A stretch of 64,000 bases of DNA from positions 1,059,147 through 1,123,146 of the forward strand of contig SCFE01000046.1 in assembly GCA_004352715.1 (NCBI GenBank), read 5' to 3'. The notes beneath the pieces were generated by a model that was given only the letters and a program-made list of their open reading frames with translations, was not told the DNA's origin and made no database searches. Shown here one piece after another: positions 11,371 through 23,009 of the stretch. Each line of letters begins with the position of its first letter. Position 1 is the first letter of the stretch. The position numbers and the translations under genes are program-made. Source of the stretch: Hofstenia miamia. Lineage: Eukaryota; Xenacoelomorpha; Acoela.

Positions 11371-12219
11371 GCACATCATTCATCCAGATCAGAAGATCAA
11401 GAAAGTTGCATGACAAAGATAGTAAAGGAATAAGTACATCACTACTTCATTGCATATAGGCGGATGAAATACAACATGGACAGCAACCTGTCTCCAGAAC
11501 CAAAACACTTCATAAAAAACATACCACAGCAAAGGAAAGCAATGGATCAGCAATACCACTAGTGATTGACAAAGCAAACAGACCCATGTGCAACACAATC
11601 ATTTCCTACAAACTAAACATGAATGAGAATCTTAACTGCCCATACCTTTGAAGTACCAAACACATTACATTTGATTATCAGTTCATGCCATCAGATATGC
11701 AGAAATTAATAAAACAGAAAAAATCATCAAAGAATGTGAGCAAGTGAATCTTGACAGGAAATATTTACTAATCATATATTTCATCAAAAAAAAAACAATC
11801 TACATTCAAAAACTCTATAAAAATCAATAGAGGGGTCACTAAAACTAGCTAAGGGCCAGAAAGTGCAGATGATAATCATAGGGAAAAGTAACATCACAAA
11901 AGAAATACCAGAGTTTCTAAAGCAAATCACAGAAAAATTAGAGAATATATTCATAGTGGAAACTGCTGATGAGACAAATTTATCAGAACTTGTTTCAACA
12001 GATCTCAAACTCAACTTGATAACACCAGCAGAGAGGATTATGGTCGTGCCAAAAATAGCAATTGATCTCTACTATCAAACAAAAACAATGGAACTAACAC
12101 AAACAGGAGACAATATGGAAGTGGGTGAAATATATCTAAAATACAGCCCAAGAGAAATATCATGGGTTGCCACAAATGATGAGAGATTGCTAGTGGAAAT
12201 AACAATCAAGCAAGTGTAG
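11371..12219 (+). pseudogene. Unassigned post-pol ORF, N-terminal half
   Basis: Broken frames at 11395-11800 followed by an intact 118-codon frame (11863-12219) align in order with element C: HHYFIAYRRMKYN and NLSPEPKHFIKN versus HPYFIATSKMWYN and KLSPETKAHIRK, then MIIIGKSNITKEIPEFL versus the MRIVIITRSANETIPEHL region, then ERIMVVPKIAIDLYYQTKT versus YRIMVDQTLYKQTKT. It ends at TAG 12217-12219 just before LTR-like sequence. Sequence divergence from C is high, so this belongs to a different subfamily. Confidence 0.65.
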
Positions 12220-12249
12220 CATCTGCTACCAAGCTTTAACAGAGAGTAA

Positions 12250-14595
12250 ATGATTCTTTTAAATTATTGTTCCTTGTTATATGCAGGTAGGGATGTACTG
12301 ATGTTAACTTTTGTTTAACTCTGACATGGGCTGACTCTGATCTCTGAATCAATCCACATGTGCCTCTATCCTTGATTGAGTAGTTCCAAGTCTCAGCACA
12401 TCAAAGCACTTATGTGTTCCCTATCCTAACTCAGTGCAGGTCTCAATGCTGTTTGTAACTGACTTAAACTCAATTTGTAGTGTGTGATTATGATAATTCG
12501 CAACCTGGCAATGTCACTAGTGTAGCATCATCCAAAAAAGCAACTAGAGCTGAATAACATCGAATGATTATTAATTGAAATTAATTGTAAAAATTTAATT
12601 AGTGAACTTTTAGTTATTTTTGTAAAATGCAACTAAGATTTAATATTGGTCAAAATAAGAAACTTGTTAGCCGATCAAGAAATAATTGACAAATTAAATT
12701 GAGCAAACTAACGCTTACGTATGAACAGCCATATTGGCAGACAAATCATTTGAATTTTAAAATCGGCAGGTACTTTTTGTAGAAAATTTATAAATAGCTT
12801 TGATTCAACCATAATTCTGATGAACAATAAATTCTTCGGAGTTTATTTAATTTTCATTTCTACTTTATCTGGTTTGATTATTTAATTAAATGTGCAGCTA
12901 GGCAAGTTGTGTTTAGTAGTGGCTGGAATCCATCACGGGATTGATTCTAGGGTCTTTGTGCCAGTCACAAAAGTGCACCTATGTTACNNNNNNNNNNNNN
13001 NNNNNNNNNNNNNNNNNNNNNNNNNNNNNNNNNNNNNNNNNNNNNNNNNNNNNNNNNNNNNNNNNNNNNNNNNNNNNNNNNNNNNNNNNNNNNNNNNNNN
13101 NNNNNNNNNNNNNNNNNNNNNNNNNNNNNNNNNNNNNNNNNNNNNNNNNNNNNNNNNNNNNNNNNNNNNNNNNNNNNNNNNNNNNNNNNNNNNNNNNNNN
13201 NNNNNNNNNNNNNNNNNNNNNNNNNNNNNNNNNNNNNNNNNNNNNNNNNNNNNNNNNNNNNNNNNNNNNNNNNNNNNNNNNNNNNNNNNNNNNNNNNNNN
13301 NNNNNNNNNNNNNNNNNNNNNNNNNNNNNNNNNNNNNNNNNNNNNNNNNNNNNNNNNNNNNNNNNNNNNNNNNNNNNNNNNNNNNNNNNNNNNNNNNNNN
13401 NNNNNNNNNNNNNNNNNNNNNNNNNNNNNNNNNNNNNNNNNNNNNNNNNNNNNNNNNNNNNNNNNNNNNNNNNNNNNNNNNNNNNNNNNNNNNNNNNNNN
13501 NNNNNNNNNNNNNNNNNNNNNNNNNNNNNNNNNNNNNNNNNNNNNNNNCGGTTGCTTTATTAAATAACAACAAAGAACACTTTACAACTTTGAGTTTAAG
13601 TCAGTTACAACTTTACTTGAGTGCACACACCGAGCTAATGTAAGGCACACATAACTAGTTCCAGTTGAGCTGAGGTGGTGCTGTGGACTCAACCATCGTT
13701 GTAGAAGAGGAGGAGCTGTGTTGTGGAGATCGGCTTCGGGCAGTAGCCCACAGAAGAGCTGAAGAGGAAACATCTGGCCACTTCGTCACCTAAACAGTGA
13801 TAGTGAATACTCAATCATTTTATTAGCATAACTAGTTAATAGTAGAGGATAGTCTGATGGTTTGACAATGTAGTAACACCTCACCCGCGAATTACTAAGA
13901 ACTCATTATCAGTAATCAGACATGGCGTAATAAGCTAGGTGGAGGATGTTACACTAGCTTCTTAACAAATAATACTTCTGCCATTACTGAAAACTATTGG
14001 CTTAATATAGTTAGATAAAGTAAATAATTACTCACAGCTTCCTACCTTATATTTTAATAACAGTACATGCTCAGTCTAATTATCAGTCTATTTATATGTC
14101 ACCTAATTTGACAGTATAATATAAATATAACCTATGATAGGCTATCCAGCCTTATCTCCAATATCAATTATTTAATACATGCAAATGAATGAATTGATAG
14201 TCAGCTAAACATAGAAAAACTCCTATTCATAAACCTAACCTAAATGCAGTTTCATGGCNACTACTACTGCATTTACTGTTTAGCTTGACATGATTTATAG
14301 ATTAGCAAACCAAATGAAATCTAAAGATAAGATTTTCAAAGAATTTACTTCAACAGTTTCCAAATAAATTTCAACTCTATTTATACTCAAATTCAAAAAG
14401 TACCTGTCATTTGAAATTTGAATTTAATTCATCTGCCAAAATGGCTAAAAAAAATGGAAGTGATTTCGCCCCCTTTGTTTAGTCAAATTATTTGCTATTT
14501 TATTAGATGCATTTACAAAAATAATGATGATAAATAAACTTAAATTGTTTTAATCAATGAATCATAATTCAATCTTAATGCTGACTAATCCTTTG
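12250..14595 (-). mobile_element. Old truncated LTR1 copy, interrupted by a younger LTR
   Basis: The parts at 12250-12520 and 13958-14595 together follow the minus-oriented LTR1 sequence seen at 16044-17169: a GCAGGTAGGGAT block, TCCACATGTG, CCAAGTCTCAGC, GTCACTAG | CTAGCTTC, CAGCTTCCTAC, then CCAAAATGGCTA. The TG start and CA end are missing at both outer edges. A single N at 14259 marks an assembly join. Divergence from the other copies is clearly higher, so it is an older copy. Confidence 0.65.
12521..13953 (+). mobile_element. Solo LTR1 with CTAG target duplication, inserted in an older LTR
   Basis: It starts TGTAGCATCATCC and ends GGAGGATGTTACA. The flanks are CTAG at 12517-12520 and CTAG at 13954-13957. 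Plus-strand order of landmarks matches the element C LTR: a GGCAGGTACTTTTTG block, TATAAATAG (TATA-like), GGTTTGATTATTTAA, GTGTTTAGTAGTGG, then CGTCACCTAAACAG near 13790. An N-run (12988-13548) lies inside, so true length is uncertain. Confidence 0.85.
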
Positions 14596-14618
14596 AGCTT
14601 CTCTTCTTTAGCAGCATT

Positions 14619-14670
14619 ATTCTTTGGATTATGTTACACAAAAGAGACAAAACAACATAATCCAAAGAAT
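14619..14670. repeat. 17-bp perfect inverted repeat
   Basis: ATTCTTTGGATTATGTT at 14619-14635 is exactly reverse-complemented at 14654-14670 with an 18-nt loop. It stands at the junction between the truncated old LTR and a retrotransposon ORF fragment, and could be a fold-back created at that junction. Confidence 0.75.
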
Positions 14671-15822
14671 ATATGGTGAACAATATGAAAAAGTTGCTGA
14701 TTAATTTGCTATGCACAGAGGCATTTATGAAATCCAAGATCACACAAATGCTATACATCCACAAAATCATTAGTGGTCAACATTGATTGCATAACCTCAA
14801 AAATAACAATATCAGGTGAAACCACAAAGAAACTCATGAAGAGCAGATTATCCAACTTATTCTGGGAAGACATCAAATCTTGAAAAACAATTACCAAGCA
14901 ACATTCAGACTAGCAACAACTGCTAGAATGGAAGGCACATATGCAAACACAAAAAAACACATTGACAATGCTGCTCCAATGTACACCACCCCTACAATAA
15001 CAAGTATAAAAAAGTCACAAAGGCATTTTGGCATGAAGAGAACACCTACATTAAAAATAAAGAAAAAGCATTGGAGAAAATATGCAACAAAAGATACGAA
15101 AAATCTAAAACAGCACTTCTGAAAAATGATAACAATGAACAAATATATATATTGAGGGCAAAGTAACACCCTTCAACTTATATGAAGAGGGTGAGCCAAT
15201 TTGCAAACAAATCAATAAAGTAAGAGCAGAGATTGAAAAAAGACCAATGAATATGGTAATACTCTTTTGTGGTATTAACAACATAGTATGGTTAGAACTA
15301 TGGAGCAACTCTTACAAATACTATGATGTCACAAGAAGACTAGAGGTGATTACAATGATATGATTGGGGAAAAACAATCCAGAATAGATAACATGAGAGG
15401 AAGTTAGAGAAAACATCAGTGCATTTTGAACTAAAGCATCAATATCAAAATCACAATAATCCATCTATGAATTTTTCTTCCTGGACATAGTAATACACCC
15501 TGATCTAGCACACACAAGTCAAATTGACCTGATCATGACACTTACAGTAGCCATCAAAGGCCTACAATTATATGAAAAACATTATGACTAATTTGATGCA
15601 AAGCTAAATGAACTAAGAAGCATGTGTACCATCTCAAGCACACTCAAAGACCCCAAATTCATAAGACACAAGAAAATGGTAACAATAGAAAGAGACGTCA
15701 TGATGAAGCTAACTAAACAGGAGGAGTATGAAAACGTGCACTGGAATATGCCTCAGGCAATCTCACTAGTCAAAAGAGCAAACAAAATGATCCATGGACA
15801 GAGAGTCATCATTCATAATTAG
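14671..15822 (+). pseudogene. Retrotransposon 3' ORF: end of the unassigned ORF plus an extra downstream segment
   Basis: SLVVNIDCITS and RLSNLFWEDI (about 14762-14875) match the C-terminal KLVVDIECITL and TQVFWNLI of the element B post-pol ORF. In B the LTR follows almost at once, but here about 950 nt of further coding-like sequence follow in shifting frames: frames at 14880-15122 and 15171-15350, then an intact 66-codon stretch at 15622-15822 (RSMCTISSTLKDPKFIRHKK near its start, GQRVIIHN at its end). A purine-rich tract and a TG-starting unit follow. I recognise no domain in this extra part. An almost identical copy of 15603-15822 lies at 19650-19869. Confidence 0.55.
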
Positions 15823-15830
15823 CTATGCTG

Positions 15831-16043
15831 GTGGGGGAGTGTGGCATAATCATGAGGAGCACAAAGCATAACAGAGAAAGTAACTATGGACTATCAGTAA
15901 ATTATTTAATTATACTTTTGTACAAAACACAATTATTATCCTTCTAAATTTTATAAAAACAGTTGTGCAGTTTTGATATTACATTTATCAGCAAAACAGT
16001 TTGGAAAAATCTAAAAGGACCAATTCACTACAGCTTATTATAT
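15831..16043 (+). mobile_element. Polypurine tract and start of a second LTR family (LTR2)
   Basis: GTGGGGGAG (15831-15839) directly precedes TGTGGCATAATC at 15840, the expected layout of a polypurine tract followed by the 3' LTR. The following 200 bp include TTTTATAAAAAC, a possible TATA region. After that the sequence is replaced by a minus-oriented LTR1. The start resembles the element A LTR (TGTAGCATAATC), so LTR2 may be related to it. Confidence 0.55.
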
Positions 16044-17169
16044 TGTAACATCCTCTACCAGGCATCATTACTATTTATCTCTTGCTACTGTATACAACTA
16101 GTCGTAGTTTTCCAGGTAGGGATTTACCTGATTAGATACTGCTTGGCTTTTGTTTCTATTAACACAATGTAACTAGATTTAACTGTTCACTATTTAGGTG
16201 ATGAAGCTATGCAACATTTTCTCCAATGATCAATAGTGGGCATCTGCCTGAAGCTGATCTCCACATCCAGTTTCACCAACTCCTTCAATGTTCCATTTGA
16301 TTGAGTTCCACGTCTCAGCTCATCAATACTCTTTATGTGTACCTTATCCTAGCTTAGTGAATACTCAAGAATGACACAGTTCGACTTAAGCTCTATTTTG
16401 TAAAAGTGTTCTATTTGTTTGCAACCTCACTTGTTACTAGCTGCTCATTTAATATTACATGTAGCCATTACTGAAATATATTGGCATCTCTAAATATATT
16501 CATTTTGAGCAGCTTCCTAACTTACATTTATAAATTTGTACATGTGCAGTCACTTTATCAGTCATTATTGGTCATTAATTTGGATCTAAAATAGTATTAA
16601 TATATTTCCTCAGTCATCCAACTGTTTGTTCACAATTAATTATTTTGATACATGTAGTAAGTGATCACTAGTTGACTAATTGAGAGAAAAACCCCATACC
16701 TAACCTATGTGCACTTTCATGGTCTGGCACAGGGACCCTTGAATTGTTCCCTGTGATGTATCCAGACCACTACTAAACACTGCTCAATTAGCTCAACATT
16801 GTATTAAATAATCAAACCATTATTGAAAAGCAAAATATGAATTCTGAGTAAAATTATTTATCAAATTCTTACAGTAAGTTTCAATGTATTTATAGCAATT
16901 TCAAAAGAAGTACCTGTCAATTCAAATTTAAACTTCTGCCAAGATGGTGGCTATAAAATAACATAAGCATCATTTAGTCAAAAGTATTTTTATTGACAGA
17001 CACAATTATCTCTTTTTTGACACATGTTATTTTCTTGGTTGCATTTTACAAATTAATCTGAAATAATATTACTTGATTTATTTACACTATTTTTAATCAA
17101 CTTCTTTTCAATCTTAGTTCTTCTTGCGACATTTGCAGCTTATTTCCAATTTATTTGGATGATGCTACA
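16044..17169 (-). mobile_element. LTR1 copy, minus orientation
   Basis: 1126 bp from TGTAACATCCTCTACCAGG to TTTGGATGATGCTACA, collinear with the solo LTR at 8872-9979 (same landmarks such as GGGCATCTGCCTGAAGC, CATGGTCTGGCACAGGGACC and CTTCTGCCAAGATGG). The immediate 4-bp flanks (ATAT and TTAA) do not match, so it may not be a simple solo insertion. Confidence 0.8.
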
Positions 17170-18200
17170 TTAAAAATAAACTTTTACTAGAGTTCAGTCA
17201 TTTTTCTTTAAGTAAATTAATCAGATTACCAAATGAAAGTTATTAGCTAAATTCTAAATTGGCAATTGTGGTGGTGACTTTGCCAATGATCACAAATAGT
17301 GAAAACTAATATCAATTGAGTATTATAGCTAAGTTTACCAAACCTTGTCTACTAACTAAATTATCTAATTAACTTTTCACTGACTATATTACGGATGTCT
17401 TTATGATTGTGCAAGTTTACTTGTTCAACTATGGAACTTTCAATCTAACTTTACTATAAATTGTTATCAACTTATGAGTTAGATGATTGCACTGAAATTC
17501 AAGATGCTTGTATTACTGAAAGTGGAAGAAGAAGCTAAAGTGAGTCAACAAATAATTTTTTAATTAGATGCTAAATTAATACAGATAATTCACTACAAAC
17601 TATATATAATAATGTTCTAAATTCTCATTAACTCTGTCAACAGAATTAAATGCATTATGGTAGATAACAACTAAAGAGGAGTTTGTTGCACTGTGTGTTG
17701 TTTTGACATTGACAATGTCATGCTGAGTCATGCAATGTGGTTAATTAATTCATTGTCATCTGCACTATGCCAGTGAGATGCTGTTTGAATCAGCAACACT
17801 TCCATCACCTAAATGGATTAACATTAATCACTTGTATGACATGTGGATACTTTATAGATGTATTTAGTTATATGAAAAAAGGAAACTAATAGATTATGGA
17901 AATGTAATGCTTATAATTTGATTCATTGAAACAAGTACTGTCAGGGACAGTCACTAATTGAAAATTACAATAAAATTGTTGATAGTATGAGATTTCACAA
18001 TCTAAATTCATGAAATCAAGTGGCTTCTGGAAATAAGAATTATTGAAAACTTAAGAAGTTATTTAAATTCAGAAATAATTACCCACCAACATCAAACCAA
18101 GGATATTAATATAAAATTTTACTAAAGCAACAAAGAATGTACATAATTCTAGGCAATTCATGTCATTTATTATTATTTTTATTATTATTTTTGAATTATT
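17170..18200. other. No recognisable feature
   Basis: About 1 kb of AT-rich, CpG-poor DNA with no long frame. It could be the degraded 5' part of the LINE that follows, but no motif supports that. Confidence 0.4.
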
Positions 18201-18649
18201 TTTATATTTATTGTAGATATTATATTTTCTGCAAATTGCCTTGAATTTATGAATATTTATACCAACATTAGGAATAATGCTTTATATTTTGTTACTGAAC
18301 CCTGGCTAAAGGACTTCAACAATATAAATGAAATTTATAATCAAAACCCTATGTTGTTTAAAATTTGTTACAAAAATAGGTTAAAGAAGTGTGGTGGTTT
18401 AATATGTATTATTACAAAATCAATGAAATTGAAATCCAGAATTGATCTTGACTTAAAACATAAATTTTTTAGTCCCTTTAGATTGAGCTCAATTCCAAAA
18501 TTAATTCTTTGGCAACCAAACTACTAAATGTCTGCTACAATCTAATTAAAAGCTATATTTCCCACATTTATGATTATTAATTGAAAATTCAATTCTGAAA
18601 AAGAAATGCATATGTATTTTAGGTTATTTCAATGCTAACTATTTAAATA
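18201..18649 (+). pseudogene. LINE endonuclease (APE-type) domain fragment
   Basis: The 92-codon frame from 18249 contains ALYFVTEPWLKDFNN, the T-E-x-W-L catalytic-Glu block of LINE AP endonucleases, then KKCGGLICII, the R-G-G-G-v-like block. After a stop near 18525 the frame resumes with CICILGYFNANYLN (about 18608-18648), matching the L-G-D-F-N block with the catalytic Asp changed to Tyr. It runs into an N-gap. The fragment is broken and cannot be active. Confidence 0.7.
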
Positions 18650-19649
18650 NNNNNNNNNNNNNNNNNNNNNNNNNNNNNNNNNNNNNNNNNNNNNNNNNNN
18701 NNNNNNNNNNNNNNNNNNNNNNNNNNNNNNNNNNNNNNNNNNNNNNNNNNNNNNNNNNNNNNNNNNNNNNNNNNNNNNNNNNNNNNNNNNNNNNNNNNNN
18801 NNNNNNNNNNNNNNNNNNNNNNNNNNNNNNNNNNNNNNNNNNNNNNNNNNNNNNNNNNNNNNNNNNNNNNNNNNNNNNNNNNNNNNNNNNNNNNNNNNNN
18901 NNNNNNNNNNNNNNNNNNNNNNNNNNNNNNNNNNNNNNNNNNNNNNNNNNNNNNNNNNNNNNNNNNNNNNNNNNNNNNNNNNNNNNNNNNNNNNNNNNNN
19001 NNNNNNNNNNNNNNNNNNNNNNNNNNNNNNNNNNNNNNNNNNNNNNNNNNNNNNNNNNNNNNNNNNNNNNNNNNNNNNNNNNNNNNNNNNNNNNNNNNNN
19101 NNNNNNNNNNNNNNNNNNNNNNNNNNNNNNNNNNNNNNNNNNNNNNNNNNNNNNNNNNNNNNNNNNNNNNNNNNNNNNNNNNNNNNNNNNNNNNNNNNNN
19201 NNNNNNNNNNNNNNNNNNNNNNNNNNNNNNNNNNNNNNNNNNNNNNNNNNNNNNNNNNNNNNNNNNNNNNNNNNNNNNNNNNNNNNNNNNNNNNNNNNNN
19301 NNNNNNNNNNNNNNNNNNNNNNNNNNNNNNNNNNNNNNNNNNNNNNNNNNNNNNNNNNNNNNNNNNNNNNNNNNNNNNNNNNNNNNNNNNNNNNNNNNNN
19401 NNNNNNNNNNNNNNNNNNNNNNNNNNNNNNNNNNNNNNNNNNNNNNNNNNNNNNNNNNNNNNNNNNNNNNNNNNNNNNNNNNNNNNNNNNNNNNNNNNNN
19501 NNNNNNNNNNNNNNNNNNNNNNNNNNNNNNNNNNNNNNNNNNNNNNNNNNNNNNNNNNNNNNNNNNNNNNNNNNNNNNNNNNNNNNNNNNNNNNNNNNNN
19601 NNNNNNNNNNNNNNNNNNNNNNNNNNNNNNNNNNNNNNNNNNNNNNNNN
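18650..19649. other. Assembly gap (1000 N)
   Basis: Run of exactly 1000 N. The sequence resumes directly inside a near-copy of 15603 onwards. Confidence 0.99.
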
Positions 19650-20796
19650 GCTAAATGAACTAAGAAGCATGTGTACCATCTCAAGCACACTCAAAGACCC
19701 CAAATTCATAAGACACAAGAAAATGGTAACAATAGAAAGAGACGTCATGATGAAGCTAACTAAACAGGAGGAGTATGAAAACGTGCACTGGAATATGCCT
19801 CAGGCAATCTCACTAGTCAAAAGAGCAAACAAAATGATCCATGGACAGAGAGTCATCATTCATAATTAGCTATGCTGGTGGGGGAGTGTGGCATAATCAT
19901 GAGGAGCACAAAGCATAACAGAGAAAGTAACTATGGACTATCAGTAAATTATTTAATTATACTTTTGTACAAAACACAATTATTATCCTTCTAAATTTTA
20001 TAAAAACAGTTGTGCAGTTTTGATATTACATTTATCAGCAAAACAGTTTGGAAAAATCTAAAAGGACCAATTCACTACAGCTTATTATATTGTAACATCC
20101 TCTACCAGGCATCATTACTATTTATCTCTTGCTACTGTATACAACTAGTCGTAGTTTTGCAGGTAGGGATTTACCTGATTAGATACTGCTTGGCTTTTGT
20201 TTCTATTAACACAATGTAACTAGATTTAACTGTTCACTATTTAGGTGATGAAGCTATGCAACATTTTCTCCAATGATCAATAGTGGGCATCTGCCTGAAG
20301 CTGATCTCCACATCCAGTTTCACCAACTCCTTCAATGTTCCATTTGATTGAGTTCCACGTCTCAGCTCATCAATACTCTTTATGTGTACCTTATCCTAGC
20401 TTAGTGAATACTCAAGAATGACACAGTTCGACTTAAGCTCTATTTTGTAAAAGTGTTCTATTTGTTTGCAACCTCACTTGTTACTAGCTGCTCATTTAAT
20501 ATTACATGTAGCCATTACTGAAATATATTGGCATCTCTAAATATATTCATTTTGAGCAGCTTCCTAACTTACATTTATAAATTTGTACATGTGCAGTCAC
20601 TTTATCAGTCATTATTGGTCATTAATTTGGATCTAAAATAGTATTAATATATTTCCTCAGTCATCCAACTGTTTGTTCACAATTAATTATTTTGATACAT
20701 GTAGTAAGTGATCACTAGTTGACTAATTGAGAGAAAAACCCCATACCTAACCTATGTGCACTTTCATGGTCTGGCACAGGGACCCTTGAATTGTTC
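19650..20796 (+). repeat. Near-identical second copy of 15603-16749
   Basis: At a constant offset of 4047 bp this segment repeats the 3' ORF end (frame 19669-19869), the LTR2 start and about 700 bp of the LTR1 copy. I could find only one substitution (C at 16112, G at 20159). Identity stops abruptly at 16749/20796, after which the two LTRs differ by many substitutions. The copy starts exactly at a gap edge. Confidence 0.85.
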
Positions 20797-21231
20797 TCTA
20801 TAATGGATCCAGACCACTACTAAACACCACTCAATTAGCTCAACTTTGTAATAAATAATCAAACCATTATAGTAAAACAAAATAAGAATTCCAAATAAAA
20901 ATCTTTATCAATTGCTTAAAGTATTTAATTTGTATTTATAGTAATTCCAGAAAAGTACCTGTTGCTTTCAAATTTAAGCTTTTCTTCTGCCAAGATGGCG
21001 GCTAAAAATAATGGAAGTGACTTTGCCCCCTTGTTTTGCCAAAAGTATTATTATTGACTGATACTAATCTCTCGTTTTTGACAAATATTGTTTCTTGGTT
21101 GCATAATACAAATAAATCTAAATTAATCTAATTGATCTAAATACAATATTTCTAATCATCATTTCTTTGATCTTATTCTCACTCTTCTTGAAGTTTGCAG
21201 CTGATTTTTGATTTGTTTGGATGATGCTACA
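20091..21231 (-). mobile_element. LTR1 copy, minus orientation (composite)
   Basis: It starts TGTAACATCCTCTACC and ends GTTTGGATGATGCTACA. The first 706 bp equal the LTR at 16044, while the remainder is a clearly different subfamily (for example GCCAAGATGGCGGCTAAAA near 20990). This suggests gene conversion or an assembly chimera. Confidence 0.8.
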
Positions 21232-22920
21232 AGATGACATTGTGTAATCAACAGCAGACAAATGAATTAGCAAAATGTAAACAAATTTGAACTATGAACA
21301 GGTACATGCTGATTGTTTAAGTGTTTCTTATTTTGTATCATCTGGTTTGATTATACATTTCAATTTCAATGGAAAGTTAAATGTTTGAGTGCACAAGTTT
21401 TACCCAGTGGTCACCAGTTTTCAACTAAAGCAACTCTTGGAGCTGACGCAAATACTGCTATTCACAATGTGGTGTGTCTGGTAGCCATGTACTTCCTCTG
21501 TCGTGTGTTCTTAAGTTAAATCTATATATATTTCAACCTTTCCAACCACTTCATTCATTATAACTCATGTCATTAAGCAGCTGGATAGCTACCTTTAGGC
21601 TAACCCTTTTTGGATCCAAATTGTTAAGGAGTAATAACAATCTTTATTATAGATACAAGGTACCTATGAGGCCCAAATCTTATTACATGCTGTTTATTGT
21701 GATTGTCAGCTTAGACAGTGTGATATGTGACCTTCAATTACAAATGCTTTGTTTGCCATTTCTGCGGACTTTATTGATTGCTCACATGTACTCAGGGTTT
21801 AGTTATATCTTTATACATGTAGGGCTATCTATATGTAGGATTCATAATAAGCTGACACAAAATGGTTGTGAAATTTCAATTATTGCTATTATTGCTAATA
21901 ACAAGAACAATCAATACACTAAATTGCTAGGCAATTACAACACACAATCACTGAGAACATTTCTCTACAATGAGCTTTGTCTGTGATTCACAATTGCTTC
22001 CATGGTAACTGGTGATGCATTAGCATTCCATGTTCCTCTCTGAGTTGCAGTGTTTTGCGTCAGGTTCCAACAGTTTGCTGCTTTTGATCTAAACAAGTTG
22101 TTAGTAATACCTTACCTTGCCAGGAATGGAAAGCTGGATTAATTGGAATCATACAGTTGGTTAGCAGATTAAGTAATGGAAATTGGTATAGAAGTTATGA
22201 AAAATAACTCTCTCTGTATACTTAACCTAAATGCATTTGGTGATCAGGGACTCAAACCTATAATCTTTCTTGCATTAGAATCCCGACCACTACTTTAAAT
22301 GAAATGCTTAGCTATGCATTTTAATATAAAATCAAACCACAATAAGGTGACAAAAGCATTCCAAATAGTTTATTTCATCACTCATTTTTTCTTTTCATTC
22401 ATATTTATACTATTTTGATTAAACATATTTACTATAATTGAAAATGTAAAACAAGTATCTTTTGTCTATGAAATTCTGTATCCACACATATTGTCTGCAT
22501 TACCCAATTACATTAGCTAAAATTAATGAAGAGCATATTGTCCCACAAAGAATGACCTGTACTGCACAATTGCAAAGATAAAAACATCTGACACTGACAT
22601 TTCAAGCACTTTGCTTGGTAAAAAGGCTGTAAGTACTCTGAATTGCTTGGACAACAAATATTAAGAACCCTAACAATTTAATGACAGTTCACTGATTTTT
22701 CTTGATTTCTAATAGATTTGTTGCTTACTTGGTATTTTGCAGCAAATATGTTAGTAGTTTTCTTAATTGGGACGAATTTTCATCATTCCCTCTGTTCCTG
22801 CTTACTTACATATGAACCTATTGTACTTCTGTAAAATATATTCTTATAATTTATCTAGAAAATATTGGGAGAAATATGCTCTATTTAAAAAATTTGAGAG
22901 TTGCTCTTTCCTTAAGTTTG

Positions 22921-22922
<2 letters not shown>
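21232..22922. other. No recognisable feature
   Basis: 1.7 kb of AT-rich DNA. The longest frame (21567-21986, plus, 139 codons) has hydrophobic stretches but shows no family motif, no obvious splice sites and no second copy here, so I do not call it a gene. Confidence 0.4.

Positions 22923-22966
<44 letters not shown>
22923..22966. repeat. (TA)n microsatellite
   Basis: Uninterrupted alternating AT run of about 44 bp. Confidence 0.95.
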
Positions 22967-22970
<4 letters not shown>

Positions 22971-23009
22971 TGTCTAAAGCAAAATACATCTCAAACTCAG
23001 AATTCTGAT

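Noticed and set aside
12892-13643. Long frames across the N-run
   Set aside because: They consist almost wholly of unknown residues. The flanking sequence is LTR, not coding.
16044-17169. Solo LTR with target duplication
   Set aside because: The 4-bp flanks (ATAT and TTAA) do not match, unlike at 8872, 12521 and 45724, so only an LTR copy is claimed.
18635-19748. 350-codon minus-strand frames across the gap
   Set aside because: An artefact of translating N; no real sequence supports them.
21567-21986. 139-codon plus-strand ORF
   Set aside because: It is long for AT-rich DNA, but has no motif, no splice context and no second copy. I treat it as chance until transcripts show otherwise.
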